A stretch of DNA of 64,000 nucleotides, from contig NW_026944392.1 of NCBI RefSeq assembly GCF_033439725.1, forward strand, positions 186,001 to 250,000, written 5' to 3'. The DNA is from Neurospora tetraspora. Taxonomy: Eukaryota; Ascomycota; Sordariomycetes; Sordariales; Sordariaceae. The notes below the pieces were generated by a model. The model made no database searches. It worked only from the letters and a program-made list of their open reading frames with translations, and had not been told where the DNA came from. Position numbers and translations under genes: made by a program. Shown one piece after another: positions 1 through 10,949 of this stretch (positions are counted from its first letter, which is position 1; each line of letters starts with the position of its first letter).

Positions 1-539
1 TTGTCGCTCCTTCGATAGCTATGATATTCCACACTTTTTGGCCAATGAAGACTTCTCTTTCGTGTACGGAAGGCGGTCCAGTCATCGAGTACCTGGATGT
101 GGTCGCTACCTCCCTTACCTTAGTTATCTCTACGGGCTCTGGCCAAACTGCATTCGTCCAACGTTGCATTTCTATGACGGGGCTTCGAGTTGAAGCAGAC
201 AGCTGGACTGGTCTTGCTCCATCGAATTCGGGTTGTTCCCTTCTCGACTTCGCAACAAGAAGGCAGGTGGCTTACATGTCATGCCGCTCTATCCCTCCAT
301 GGAGGCAGTAAATGGATAAGAAGAGTGTTTTCACGGTCGGAAGGTGCACCTCACCCGAAGTTTCTACTCCCACTGTCACATTTAAGGTGGTTTTCCCCCA
401 ACCCAACACACTTCCTCCGTTAATAACAAGGGCACGACATTCTTGCAGCATCGATCACCAATATCAACACATTCAGAATCCTTCCAACAGAACTACATCG
501 AGTCGTCTTCTTTCACCACGCAGCCACATTACCGTCACA
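1..539. other. Upstream region without a recognised gene
   Basis: No convincing coding region is seen. Short open frames overlap in several phases and have no recognisable protein character. The last part (about 420-539) is CA- and TC-rich, as expected for the promoter and leader of the gene that starts at 540. Confidence 0.5.
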
Positions 540-1747
540 ATGCCGTCCAATTACTTCAAGTTCGTCGGCCCCCCTGAGCACGTCACCGAAGAGGCAATCC
601 TCTGGGAAATCGCCTTCCCTTTTAAGCGCGACGGCCCAGAGGGCAGCGGCCTACCCGAAAAAGACTGGTGGAACCACCTCCACGACTTCCGCATCACGTA
701 CACTTGGGAACTCAATATCGCTGAAACGAGGAGGCATGCCCACTTCATGACAGTTCTCGAGATAGGCCGTGAATACCAATGGCCCGACCACTTGAAGCGG
801 CAAAGCTGTACTTTACCCATCCGCGGCCCCGATCGGGACCCCAACGTAATGCCCTGGAGACAGGATTGGTTCGCCTTCCCTCTCGGTTTAACCAACTCTC
901 GTTTTGACGGGCCTGCTGCCTTCTTGTCCTCCTCTGAGTCAAACGGCGTTTTGCCTATCGACAGGCGTATTCATACAAGGGGCTTGCAACAAGTCCTCGG
1001 CTGCTTTTTGGGTCAAAAGGGCGGCAACCGGCCCAGAAAGTGGGATGATATACCGGAAAACTGCAACAACTGGTGGCGAATATACGCCGATGCCTCAAAT
1101 CTCTTGCTCGGATCTTCCTTCGAAACTTTGAATTCAGAGGAGCCAGACCCTTGTTACCAGTGGGAAGAAGCAGATTACCTGCTCATCCTCCAGAATTGCA
1201 TCAAAGCCCCCAAGATTCCTGACGATATGCCCATAAACTCATGTCATGTGCCTGCCATGTTCGAGCTTTGGATCAAAGTCGAGAACCAAGCTGGAACGAG
1301 GACGTTCTTCAACAAGAAGCTGATGCCCATACCGCGCAGCTATGAATGGGTACATGCACTTGGGTCAGACTCTAATCTCACGTGGACAGATAGGTCACTT
1401 GTGGCCTTTGACGGTGTCAGTGTCCACAAGATTAATCCGACGAATTCCATCCCTGGGGAACGCGAGTTCTTGATTCCGATGACGGGACATGGTGAGTATA
1501 CTCCTTTTTGTATCATCTCTTGTCATCCTGCTCTAGCTATTGCAAGAACGTTTTGCTAACCAGCTTTTGGATGGTTCTAGGGAAAGGGACCTGGACCATG
1601 CTCGCTAAGATCCTCTCAGAAGGTGGTACTATTCGCAGGTTGGCAAGGAAGTTCCGCGGTCTATCACCGGAGGGACAGCAGTGGCTTGTAAAGAGACAAG
1701 AAGAACTGAAGGATTGGTTGTACACTCCGGCGTCACTGGACGACTAG
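540..1747 (+). CDS. Hypothetical protein, two exons
   Basis: I do not recognise this 372-aa protein. The reading frame is open from 312, but the ATG at 540 sits in a good context (cacaATG) and begins the protein-like part, which is rich in Trp and charged residues (for example EYQWPDHLKR and PWRQDWFAFP). An 89-nt intron is supported at 1492-1580: donor GTGAGT, branch GCTAAC near 1555, acceptor TTCTAG. Splicing joins the long first exon to a short basic C-terminal exon ending QEELKDWLYTPASLDD. No signal peptide, membrane segment or catalytic motif is visible, so it is probably intracellular. The next gene starts about 1.1 kb downstream on the same strand. Confidence 0.7.
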
Positions 1748-2827
1748 GTGATAGTGTCTTTTTCTTTTGTCCATTGGATTGCTTCGCTACCTCTGGGCCG
1801 AAACAACATGGTTGGATCATGAAGGACGTGTCATGGATGTCAAGGAAGCAGCAATTTAGGCAGGGTCCAGGTTGACAGCAACGAGATCAACCGCTTGAGG
1901 GCCAAAAGAGGGAGCATAGAGAGCTTCGACGAATCTTGAGGATAGATTTGTGGGAAATCGTTAGCGTAGCCCCAGACCGGCCTTGTAGCGGAATATCAAG
2001 GAATATCTTCCATGTATAGGTAGTCTACCATGGACTTTACGTGTGTGAAACAGCGACTAGCACACGGAGGTAATTTGACTTGGTCCCAAAGTCTCCCAAA
2101 CAACAAACATGATCTGGTACAAGTGGATTGTACTCAGCCAGGTACTGATAACCTCCAACCGTCTGGGTCCAAGTCAGCCGTTCCAGCCGTTCCCGCTCTC
2201 GGCCGCATCATCCCGCCATCATCACACCAGCTCCCGATCTTGTGCAACATAAGACGGGAAGAAGTACCGGGCCACGCTGGAGAAACCTGGAGACGAACTA
2301 GACCGGGCATGTTGACAACTTGACCCCAACAGCACGGTTCTTTGTTTCAAGCGTGGGCTCTCAATGGGGTAACGGCGCCCATGAAATATTGTATCCCGTC
2401 GTTAGAGGTAGTCGTCAGCTGTGTGCTTGTTGCAACGCAAACCTTGGATGAGTAGAGGTAGCATTGTCTTTTGAGGCTCAAAAGCTCCATATACCGGACA
2501 CTTGTGGACTGGAGGTACCAGTGATTCATCCTTTGTGAAAGGATTGAGTTCGTGCAATGGATATGGAGTTTGCCTCAGTTGGGAACCTTGGGGCCGAGTT
2601 GGAAAGCTCTTTCCTACTATAAGATTCTACTCGAGCCCACCATCTCGGGTTTCACAACCCGTCTTCAACCTTCCCTTGGTCCATTCCCTTCTTCCTGTCC
2701 TTACGTACCTTCCATTCTTACACCATTTGGGCGAGCAAACATCGAAGAATCAAACCTTCATCACGTCATTCTCTACAGCTCTAGTCTACTATCACCATCT
2801 TCCACGGCCTGTGACAGCAAAGTGACG
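1748..2827. other. Intergenic region, promoter side of a secreted protein gene
   Basis: About 1.1 kb with no gene I can support. The last 200 bases are pyrimidine-rich with CATCACG/CACCATC-like stretches, consistent with a transcription start and leader for the secreted protein gene at 2828. Confidence 0.45.
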
Positions 2828-3482
2828 ATGAAACACGAAGCTCTCTTCTCTCTTCTCTGGACCACCCTCTCGGCCGCCCTCACTTTGGCAGCTCCTTCCC
2901 ACTTTGGTCTCAAGACCGGCAACATTGCTCTCGCGGAAAGAACCACCACGAAATTGGACGCTCGCAAAGCCGCAGACGACTCCAACTGCGTGGCATGGAC
3001 CGACGGCCACGGAGATCTGAAATGGTACGTCAAACCATCTGCCACCTACCTCTACCCATCATGTCAGCATCGACCCACTAACATCCCTCCCCCGTGCCAA
3101 CAGCAACGAATTCTCCATCATCCTCGGCCACCCCAACCTCGCCGACATCATCACCAAGAACTACCTCTTCATCTACATGCTCAACGTAACCAACGAGTTC
3201 ATCTACACCTCGCCCACCAACCCATTCGTCAACGCAACCAACATCCTGGAGATCAAGTCCGCGCTGAACTGCAACGGCGATCAGTGGAAGTCCGTCCCTT
3301 CGGTGCTGCCTTGGACGATCGATCTCCATGGGGGTAACGCGTGCAATGAGAACGCGTATAATGGGCCGTATGATAATACGTGGATTAATTACTCGGGTCA
3401 GCATTTGAATGTGCCGGCTGATGGGAGGTGTAGGTGGATGAAGAGGGTGGGGTTTAGGTGTGTTGTTGATAGGGAGGGTTGA
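2828..3482 (+). CDS. Small secreted six-cysteine protein (paralog 1)
   Basis: Predicted 191-aa secreted protein of unknown function. Residues 1-23 form a classical signal peptide (hydrophobic core FSLLWTTLSAALTLA, then AAP). The mature part has six cysteines, enough for three disulfides, and the motif DLHGGNAC followed by NTWINYSGQHLNVP. A 79-nt intron (3025-3103; donor GTACGT, branch CACTAAC, acceptor CAACAG) interrupts a Cys codon directly after a Trp. The downstream neighbour at about 4063 has the same six cysteines, the same HGGNAC motif and an intron at the same Trp/Cys site, so the two are tandem duplicates. Small secreted Cys-rich proteins in fungi are often cell-surface or effector-like, but nothing here fixes the role. 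Confidence 0.8.
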
Positions 3483-4062
3483 GTGGGTTGGGAGAAGAGG
3501 GAGAGAGGGGGGGAAAGATGACAAAGGGAAAAGGAAGAAAGCCAGGGCAGAGAGAGGAACATGTGAAGTCATGGGTGAGAGATGCAACGGATTGTTGATG
3601 TGTTGACACTTGACAGGAAGGGTTCAGCCGCTATGTGAGACCAGTGGGACCCCGTGGGGGACGCGGAGATGAGACTCGGAGTTTAAAAGCTGGACGGGGC
3701 CAAATGTTTGGGATCAGAGACATCTGGCTGCTCGGTACTTCTTCTCCTCTGACGAGACCGAACAAAAGCAAGAAGTTGTGAGAGGAAAACTCGCGGGTAC
3801 CACGGGGATTGGGGAACACCCTCTGAGTAGGACATAGGGTTCAAGAAAGAAACAAAAATGATATGACCACGATTCATTCGAGTGACGTTGAACTGATCAA
3901 GCAGACGTCGTCCCCGTCAGCATACAGTGTCATCTTTGGGGGCCCTAGTCATGGATAAGAAGGTACCCAACCAACATAAATCTGTCTCAGCTGGCAAGAC
4001 AGTTTCTTTCTCAAACCCCAACCACCGTAACTTGGATCAACCTGAATTCTCAAAATCTGTCA
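3483..4062. other. Intergenic region between the secreted paralogs
   Basis: About 580 bases. The first 150 bases after the stop are GA-rich and look like a 3' UTR. No ATG in frame with the following gene's signal peptide is found here, which matters for the start of that gene. Confidence 0.45.
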
Positions 4063-4635
4063 ACAAAGAATCTCTTCAACGCTTTTACTACCATCCTCCT
4101 CGCACAAGCCGCTCTGGCAGTGCCTCTACTTCAAGGCAATGTTTCCGAACTCAACGCCCGCGACTCATCCTGTATATGGGAAGACCCATGGGGCTTCTAC
4201 TCCTGGTGAGCCTCTCGTTCTTTACCTCTACCTCTTCCCAATCCCTTCCATTCTAACACCGGGCCCCCTCCCAGCGACACCTTCCTCATAACCCTCGGCG
4301 CCTACCGCAACGCCCAAAATTCCCAGGGGCATCCAGACGACGCGTCCTTGGTCAAAACACACGTCATAATCCGTGGCAAGGGTTTTCTCATGGCCCAAGA
4401 CCTAATCTGCGGCAAACCCAAAAAGGAGAAAGGCTGGGACGACCACTGGACCTCCTTTGAGCACCCCGATTTGCCCCAGACCGTCAGAATCCATGGCGGA
4501 AATGCGTGCATCAAGGATCCCGATAATTGGGATAACACATGGATCGAGTGGGCGGATCAGCATGTGGATGTGCCGACTGATAAGAGGTGTTTCGGGGAGG
4601 AGGACGAGTATGTGGATTGTTATGTGAAGATCTAG
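4063..4635 (+). CDS. Small secreted six-cysteine protein (paralog 2), start codon missing or unusual
   Basis: Tandem duplicate of the gene at 2828. The frame reads KNLFNAFTTILLAQAALAVP, a clear signal peptide, then six cysteines in matching order, the RIHGGNAC motif and NTWIEWADQHVDVP. The intron 4206-4274 (GTGAGC to CCCAG) splits a Cys codon after a Trp exactly as in paralog 1. Oddity: the residue before the signal peptide's Lys is ACA (4063-4065), not ATG, and no in-frame ATG exists upstream as far as 3949. Either the gene begins in an upstream exon I cannot see, uses a non-AUG start, or has lost its start codon. The rest of the frame is intact to TAG at 4633-4635, which suggests recent or no decay. 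Confidence 0.6.
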
Positions 4636-5026
4636 AATAGGGGAGGAGCCGAGGAGGGAAGGGGAAGAACTAAGAAGTTACATATACTTAATGTTGGATC
4701 GGACAAAGAGGAAAAAAAGGGGAAATGTGTCTGGATTAAAGTTCCGAGTTGGTCCCGAGTTGCACGGGCATCAGAAATGGAAATGTTTTGAGTGGAGATG
4801 CAGGATAAAGGGGCAAGTAAACATTGAAAACAGGACGAAAAAAAAGGGCACAAAAAGTTCAACATGGGGTGTTGGGTACCTCTACCTATGATGAACGGAC
4901 ACATTCGCTTCTTCGGAACAATGCATATCGATATATAAAAAAGCTTCAAAAATTCAAGAGAGCAGAACGAAGCAAAACTATCAAAAAGAAATCAGAAAAA
5001 AAAAAGAATTGTTGGTGATCATCGTG
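4636..5026. other. 3' flank and tRNA terminator side
   Basis: A purine-rich stretch with no supported gene. The A-run near 4996-5007 is the oligo-T RNA polymerase III terminator of the tRNA on the minus strand. Confidence 0.5.
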
Positions 5027-5108
5027 CGACGTGGGCCTGATTCGAACAGACGCTCCCGAAGGAACAAGATTTCTAGTCTTGCGCATTAGACCACTCTGCC
5101 ACCACGCC
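5027..5108 (-). tRNA. tRNA-Ser(AGA)
   Basis: Read on the minus strand, this 82-nt sequence folds as a class II tRNA. The acceptor stem starts GGCGTGG and closes with CCACGTC; the discriminator base is G, as in serine tRNAs. The anticodon arm is CAAGA-CTAGAAA-TCTTG, so the anticodon is AGA. A long variable arm with a TTCG loop follows, and the T-loop reads GTTCGAATC. There is no intron. An oligo-T run lies about 20 nt past the 3' end, a polymerase III terminator. The gene decodes UCU and, through inosine, UCC/UCA serine codons. Confidence 0.95.
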
Positions 5109-5383
5109 ATCTCATTGGTTGATATTCTGTCTTCCGCCTTGAGCCATTATCAATGCTACTCTGCGACTAACCATTGAGAGAGCTTTTGTTTATTCGACCT
5201 GGACTGTTTCGTTGACCATTTGCCCTCCTTATTGCATTCAATGCATTGTCTTTCCAGTCATCACGCTAGAAGGGCAACCGCAGAATTGTGGAGATCCGTC
5301 AAAGCAACCCCATCCAAAGGTACCGGCCCAAAATCGCCGAGTGACTGCACTGAGACCGGTGCAAGTCCGTGGAAGATGTTACC
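5109..5383. other. Spacer between tRNA and broken small gene
   Basis: No gene seen. It holds the upstream promoter side of the tRNA and the possible leader of the small gene at 5384. Confidence 0.4.
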
Positions 5384-5521
5384 ATGACCCCAACTCCGGC
5401 TGAATTGAAAAAACAGCAAATGGAACCTTCTGCTCCCAATACGTTTGAGTTGACTATCAAGGGGTCGAAGATGACGACGTATATCTACATGGGAGATGCC
5501 CCTGCGTGGGATTCGAAAAAG

Positions 5522-5555
<34 letters not shown>

Positions 5556-5762
5556 GGGGAGTAAATATGTTTGGGCGCCGATGAGAGTTGATTAATACGA
5601 AGTAAGTCCCTTTGCCTAGGTGTGTTTGATGGGGGAGAACTTTGAACTCGGGGAGGTGATGATGCTAACGGCAAGCAGTGCCAAGACGGTGACACGTTGG
5701 AGCATCACAAGGAGTGGAAGGTGGATGTCAAGACGGGGGAGGTGATTGTTGTTAAGTCATGA
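5384..5762 (+). pseudogene. Small gene interrupted by a poly-G run, probable pseudogene
   Basis: An ATG in good context (ccATGa) opens a frame reading PNTFELTIKGSKMTTYIYMG, which looks like real protein, but the frame then enters a run of 29 G. Past the run, a different phase reads YVWAPMRVD, then TAA, then YE. A well-formed intron follows (5602-5678: GTAAGT, GCTAAC, AAGCAG), and its 3' exon reads CQDGDTLEHHKEWKVDVK to TGA in that same phase. The gene therefore appears broken by the G-run length and one stop codon. The G-run may also be misassembled, so its exact length is unsure. Family unknown; it is not a copy of the six-Cys pair. Confidence 0.45.
5525..5553. repeat. Poly-G run, 29 nt
   Basis: Twenty-nine consecutive G inside the small broken gene. 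Such runs are slippage-prone and can form G-quadruplex structures; the count depends on sequencing quality. Confidence 0.9.
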
Positions 5763-6400
5763 GGAGTGAGTGAGTGAGTTGGCGGGGACATGGAAGTGAC
5801 GAGCCAAACTTTGAGCTCACTTCCTTCGACGGCAGTTTGGTATAGAGCCAGGGCTTGCATGCAAAGGTCAACAAGAGAACTCGAGAATTGAAACACCAAC
5901 TGAAGAATTAAATTAACCGCATACTACTGTTGTTTGCTCAACTCGTTCTTCTCTCTAGAACGAGGAGCCAATTAAGCAGGCATTAATCGAAAGATTGCCG
6001 AGGGTATCGAAACGGAAGAGTAATGCATCGCTCGCAAGCAAAGCAAAGCATAAGCCAAACAGTGGTGCAAAACCTCAACAACGACAAAAAGCAAACTCCG
6101 CTCCAACCGTGCACGTCCGACGTCGTCCCTCCCTCTGAACGGGACTGGAGGTCCATCAGTCCATCTTTCCAAATCGTACAGTGTATATCCTCCTCCACCA
6201 CCGAATCACCGCCGATGCGTATGTGCATGCAACAACCGAAACACCGTCCATGCATCTATGTCTCTTTTCCGACCGAGTATCAACAAGTTCTGACTGGTAC
6301 AGACACCGTTCAACAACGACTCAAGGACTTTTCAGCACCTGTGTATCTCGTTCGTTAGCACCACCTCTTATACTATTCCACAGAAGACAAAAAAACATAC
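5763..6400. other. Intergenic region
   Basis: About 640 bases without a supported gene; the end near 6400 is the 3' flank of the minus-strand gene that stops at 6401. Confidence 0.5.
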
Positions 6401-6946
6401 CTAAAGAGTCGGAGGCGTAGCACTAATAGCAGTAGTCGTCAACGCAGGCGGGTGCGCATCAACCGGGCTCGCAATCTTCTCATCCTCCTCCTTCTTCTCG
6501 TCCTCCTCCTTGCTATCCTCCTTGTTGCTGTCCTCCACCGCAGGAGAAACATCAATCTGTGGCGCGTTCTTGTCGGTAACGACCTTCTTGCTCTCCAGCG
6601 AGCTCTGGCTCACAGGCCTGGCGTTGGGGGTGTCGTCATCCTCTTGAGAGCCGTTCTTCTCGCCGTTCTTGCCGGACTTGGCCGGCTTGCCGGTGCAGTT
6701 GAGAGACTTGAGCGAGGCCATGAACTTCTTTAGGGGGTTCTCCTTCTTGGGCTTGTCGGCCTTGCCTTGCTGCTCGCCGTCGGCGCCGGTGCCTTCGGGC
6801 TGGTCGTCCGAGAGTTGTTGGTAGGCATCTTGTTGGCCACCGGCGGCAACGGGCCCGTCGTCGGTCAGTTGGTGGCCTCGTGGCTGATCCTCGGACTTCT
6901 TGGAGGAAGCGGCGGACTTGGGCCTCTGATCTTGTTCGGCAGACAT
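6401..6946 (-). CDS. Hydrophilic acidic low-complexity protein
   Basis: A single-exon 181-aa protein with no recognised domain. It starts MSAEQDQRPK at 6946. The N-terminal half is rich in Gln, Asp and Gly; the middle holds a short basic patch with the only cysteine (NPLKKFMASLKSLNCTGK, about 79-96); the C-terminal third is a run of Glu, Asp and Lys (SKEEDEKKEEDEKIASP). It is predicted to be largely disordered and soluble, with no signal peptide. Composition alone gives no function. The leader upstream of 6946 is TC-rich, which supports the chosen ATG. Confidence that this is a gene is fair because the frame is long and its acidic C-terminus is unlikely by chance. Confidence 0.65.
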   Translation of the reverse strand: MSAEQDQRPKSAASSKKSEDQPRGHQLTDDGPVAAGGQQDAYQQLSDDQPEGTGADGEQQGKADKPKKENPLKKFMASLKSLNCTGKPAKSGKNGEKNGSQEDDDTPNARPVSQSSLESKKVVTDKNAPQIDVSPAVEDSNKEDSKEEDEKKEEDEKIASPVDAHPPALTTTAISATPPTL

Positions 6947-8141
6947 TTTGGCTGAATTATATGTGTTGGTAGGTGATTAAGGGAAGGGTGGTTGGTTGGT
7001 GGAGGACTGGTAGGGTAAACGAATGGACTGGTTCGAAAGGACAAAGAGAACAAGAGAGAGAGGAAGAGGAGGAAGGGATGAAGCTGGGAAGAGAAGCAAT
7101 AAAATAAAACTCGACAACTTTCGAAAAAGGGGTTTTCTTGGTTCATCTGAGATTACAGGTCATTTTAGACAAACGACGCCGGCCTAGTGCGCGGTGTGCT
7201 AATTCCAGCAATCGAATTTCCCTTGACTCCATCGAGACGTGCAAGACAAAAGAGCGAGCGCCACAATGTCGACAGGCAATGTCCAGGGCAATCCAGGTAC
7301 CAAGCAGGGGTGGAATAGGCGTGGGCCGCGTGGAAAGGGCGCCAAGAGCTCACTGGACACCATCGTGGACACCCGTAAACAAAAAAACAAGGGGCGGGCC
7401 GGGGATCCCGCATGCATTGCAGCGTGCCTGTGGGCACTAGAACTAAGTTAGAAAAGTTGTCCCCTAGACCGCTGAGCGGAGCCCCAGTGGGAGGGCTGAA
7501 TGGTGGAATCAAGAAGGGGAGATGCCGTTGTTCTAGCGGATTAACCGGGCGCCAAGCAACCAAACAACAAGCAGCAAGGGGAAATCATCACCAGGGGGGA
7601 CAAGCGAGCAGATCCAGGGGGAAGCGGGAAATTAGATCCACCACTTGATTAAGATCCGAAGCTTGTTTGCCAGAGTTGCCCAAATTGAGCCTCTCCTAAA
7701 AGGCTCCCAAAACCATGGTTGGAAGGCGGATCTGATCAGTGATCTCGGGATCTTCATAATAGCGCTTCGTTGTGCGACCTGAGTCGTGCTGTACTTTTTT
7801 GACTCGATCGTCATTCGCTATGTAAAATGTTTCCAAAACCATGGTATCTGATCTCGCCGTTCGCTGCTATTCGCTTCTTTTCTTGGATTCTGTCTCAGTT
7901 GCCACTTGCTAGAGCAGAGGTGCAGCCAAGGTACTCATCCCTTGCTTTGTGTCATCCAGTCGTTGCACGATGTGCAGACGTCCCCGATTGAGTACTTGCT
8001 TTTGCTTCCATTCCAGACAAGGGCTACACATGCCAGGGCCATATAACGACATGGGCGAGACTTGGGACTCAGGAGGACGGGAGAGCGAATCCCGATCCCA
8101 TCATCCATCACCATCAGATAACAGACCACACCACACCGAGA
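6947..8141. other. Intergenic region between two minus-strand genes
   Basis: About 1.2 kb. It contains the promoter of the minus-strand gene at 6946 and the 3' flank of the DUF1308 gene. Several short open frames overlap here, but none has splice sites or protein-like composition that I trust. Confidence 0.5.
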
Positions 8142-10178
8142 TCACGACTGCCTCTCCTCCTCCTCTTCGTCCACATCCTGCTCATCACCAGGATTCCTCT
8201 GCCCCCTCTCCTCCCTCGTCTGCAGTTTCCTCCCAAAACTCTGCTTATCCGCATGCCCGACGCCCTCCCAAGTCTTCGTGTCCGGCAATCCATACGTGCT
8301 GATACCTCTCCCCCACGTCGTCCAGGGATTCGTCCACCTTACCACCTCAGAAGGTATCCTTCCGTCCTTGCATTCTTCGTACCCGGCGATCAACGCTTTC
8401 CAGTCCCGTGGCTTGTCTCTGTGAATCAAATAACCTCCTAGGTGACGGTGCCAGATATCTGGAGGGATCTCGTTGTTCTTTGCGTCGTTTTCGCTCCCAC
8501 GGTAATTGTCGGTGGCCGGTGTCCAATGCGTGGCTAGTGAGAGGCAAATCTGGCGCTCGATGCCGCGGTGGCCGGTGATTGTCGTCAGGCGGTTCACCCA
8601 TCCGTAGAGATAGACGGAGCGGTTCAGCCTTGACAAGTCTTGGGCGACGCCGAGGGCCATGGGCGGGAGCTTGCCCTCTGTGATGAGCGGGGAAACTTGT
8701 TCCAGTTCGATATCGTCCACGATTTGCACCGGGAGGAGAAGATCATCGGGCACAGGGACGGCGGACCACCTCTGCAGTTCAGCCCGGCGTTGTTCGGGGG
8801 TGAGGCTGGCCGTCGAGAGTGGTTCAGAACTGCCACCAGGACTAAGGAGAGCGGGTGGCGCATCAGGAGGCAAAATGAACGAAGCGCGCACTTCTTCGGA
8901 GTGTGTAGATATCGACGCGATCAGTTGCCGGAAGTAGCGAGCGGCCAGACGAGTTGTCACCAGCTTCCTGCCCCTCAGCGCCGGGTACAACACCTTGGCC
9001 AGAATGTCCTCACGCGGCACCAGCTCATTACTGTCCGTCGTGTGGTCCGATACCGACCTGGCGATCACCCTCTGCTGGAACTCGGGCTGCAAATCGACGA
9101 GGCCGTGATGCAAGTCCGTCACCAGCGAGACCAGCACACTCGGGTCGAGGTTCGCAGTGGGTGTGATGCGTCCGCAGTCGTCGGCCACAAGAGGGTCGCG
9201 TTCGTCGACGAGGGCGGCCAAAGCGGTGTCGAGTGGTGGTGGCGCGTCGGCGAGGAGGGGGCTGTCGGCGCAGCTCACGGTAACAGAAACGTCGTCGCCA
9301 CCAATCTTTTCGCGGATGTAGCGCAGCATTCTGTCCACGGGCTCGGACTCGCCATCGCGCAGGCCCGGAAGGAGGAGGTGTAGATGATGGCAGTGGTTCC
9401 ATCTCGCAGCGAGGATGACCTTCTTGATGGACTCGGCGAACTCGGTATTCCCCAGCGCTTCTTGGACGCCGTTTCTCGCCGCGATCCCGTTTCCATTCCC
9501 GTTTTGTTGATCCTCGTCATCGCTGTATGCCGTATCATCCTCCTCTTCATCATCGCTCTCCCATCCATCCACCGCGATTTGGTAAGCTAGCGTCTTCGGC
9601 GAGATGGAAACAAACTTCAACCACGTCGCTCCGCTATCAATCACGGCGTCAACAGCAATCGGCTTTTCCAGCAGGGGTTTATCCTTGTAAGACAACCACC
9701 CCTTTCCCCCAGGCACCGGCTGCTTCGGGCTCCGGGCGAACTCCTTATTGATGGCCACGAGGCCGCGACACTTCTTTATGACGGACCACCTCTCGTCCCA
9801 GCAGCAACTGCGCATGCCGAAGTACTGGGCGGGGGTAAAGAGCGGTTTCGGTTCAGTGCCATCTTCGTTCGATTCGGTCGAAGGAGGAGGGGACGGTTGC
9901 GACGCTTTCTTTGCTTTGAGCTTGTCGAGGGTCCGTTGCTGGACTTTGAGGAGGGTGTACAGTCCGCGGATGGGCTTGGAAGCTGACTCGGCTTTGGTAT
10001 GGAGCTGGGAGAGCTCATCGACGCAGGTCGTCCATCCTTCTATGAGGGATTCGATACATTCTTCGAGAGCGGCGCCTTCGAGCGGTTCGCCGCGGTGTTC
10101 GTGATACGATTTTGTGGGTGGCTTGTGGGCGGCGTTGCTGGGGGATTGCGATCCCTCGCTCTCGTTGTGCACCGTCAT
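8142..10178 (-). CDS. DUF1308 (C7orf25/UPF0415-like) family protein
   Basis: A single-exon protein of 678 aa from the ATG at 10178 (MTVHNESEGS). The frame is open upstream to an ATG at 10307, but that stretch lacks protein character, so I prefer the shorter start. The segment LSYKDKPLLEKPIAVDAVID, soon followed by DSGATWLKFVSI, is the hallmark of the DUF1308 family (human C7orf25). The middle has an acidic stretch (ESDDEEEDDTAYSDDEDQQN) and the region LDPSVLVSLVTDLHHG lies in the conserved C-terminal domain, which some analyses relate to PIN-like nucleases. The extreme C-terminus is Glu/Asp-rich. No signal peptide or membrane segment is seen; a cytosolic or nuclear location is likely. Molecular role is unknown. 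Confidence 0.85.
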   Translation of the reverse strand: MTVHNESEGSQSPSNAAHKPPTKSYHEHRGEPLEGAALEECIESLIEGWTTCVDELSQLHTKAESASKPIRGLYTLLKVQQRTLDKLKAKKASQPSPPPSTESNEDGTEPKPLFTPAQYFGMRSCCWDERWSVIKKCRGLVAINKEFARSPKQPVPGGKGWLSYKDKPLLEKPIAVDAVIDSGATWLKFVSISPKTLAYQIAVDGWESDDEEEDDTAYSDDEDQQNGNGNGIAARNGVQEALGNTEFAESIKKVILAARWNHCHHLHLLLPGLRDGESEPVDRMLRYIREKIGGDDVSVTVSCADSPLLADAPPPLDTALAALVDERDPLVADDCGRITPTANLDPSVLVSLVTDLHHGLVDLQPEFQQRVIARSVSDHTTDSNELVPREDILAKVLYPALRGRKLVTTRLAARYFRQLIASISTHSEEVRASFILPPDAPPALLSPGGSSEPLSTASLTPEQRRAELQRWSAVPVPDDLLLPVQIVDDIELEQVSPLITEGKLPPMALGVAQDLSRLNRSVYLYGWVNRLTTITGHRGIERQICLSLATHWTPATDNYRGSENDAKNNEIPPDIWHRHLGGYLIHRDKPRDWKALIAGYEECKDGRIPSEVVRWTNPWTTWGRGISTYGLPDTKTWEGVGHADKQSFGRKLQTREERGQRNPGDEQDVDEEEEERQS

Positions 10179-10949
10179 GCTTGATAACTCGATGTGGTTT
10201 TGCTTAAGATTTTTAGTATCGATGTACAGGTGATCCCAGCACAGGGGTGCGAAATGTGGCTCACATGTGCGCTGCCCGTGCCGCACTGACGTCAAGGGCG
10301 TATCCACATTTCAGCTTTCCCTTAGCAGCCTTGTACCAGATGAAGCGCCTAGCAGCACCTACGCATTCAAACGCTCCTGTGGCCCTGAGATTGTTGACAA
10401 GGAGGAAAAGGTCTGCAGTCCCAGTCAGGACTGCAAGTCCTGGCCTGGCGAGCCGAGCTCCCAGAGCCAGGCACAACCTCTGGGCGCCAGCCCCTTACAT
10501 TTTCCCCCCCGACTCCCTCCTCTACACGCACAGAAGGACGATGACAATGAAAATATATCATATCCAAAGAGATACCCCAAAATCTAACAAGCGAACTCCC
10601 ATCTACGCCGTAGAACCTCTATATCGACCGCTCCCTAGACAACCAAACACCTGCATGTCACAAGGTGTGAAGCCAGACGATCAAGTAAACAAAAAACGAA
10701 ACAACACTGCCTGCCTGTACGGTCCATGGTCCGCAACCTCCCCCCCGCCCCATCTGGGAATGGCACCGAGGCCTCAGTGGAATCTCGGGTGTGGTTTCTA
10801 CCGTCTGTGCCTGCAGGGCAGCACCAGACGACCTACCTCTCCTTTCAGCGCTGCAGCTCTGCAGCGAAGTCACAACCCTACATCGGCTGTGACAAAAGCT
10901 TATCGTTCAAGCCCAGAAGCTAAGATCATCACTCCATGTTCATCCTCAC
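10179..10949. other. Intergenic region
   Basis: About 770 bases between two minus-strand genes: promoter and leader of the DUF1308 gene and the 3' flank of the nuclease-like gene. A plus-strand open frame from 10247 to 11092 crosses it but runs antisense into the next gene and has low-quality composition. Confidence 0.5.

Noticed and set aside
3951-3990. A first exon MDKK spliced to the second six-Cys gene
   Set aside because: The implied intron would be only 28 nt with donor GTACCC, too short and weak for this genome.
8640-9383. 247-codon plus-strand frame
   Set aside because: Antisense to the DUF1308 gene, with the His/Arg-rich composition of a shadow frame.
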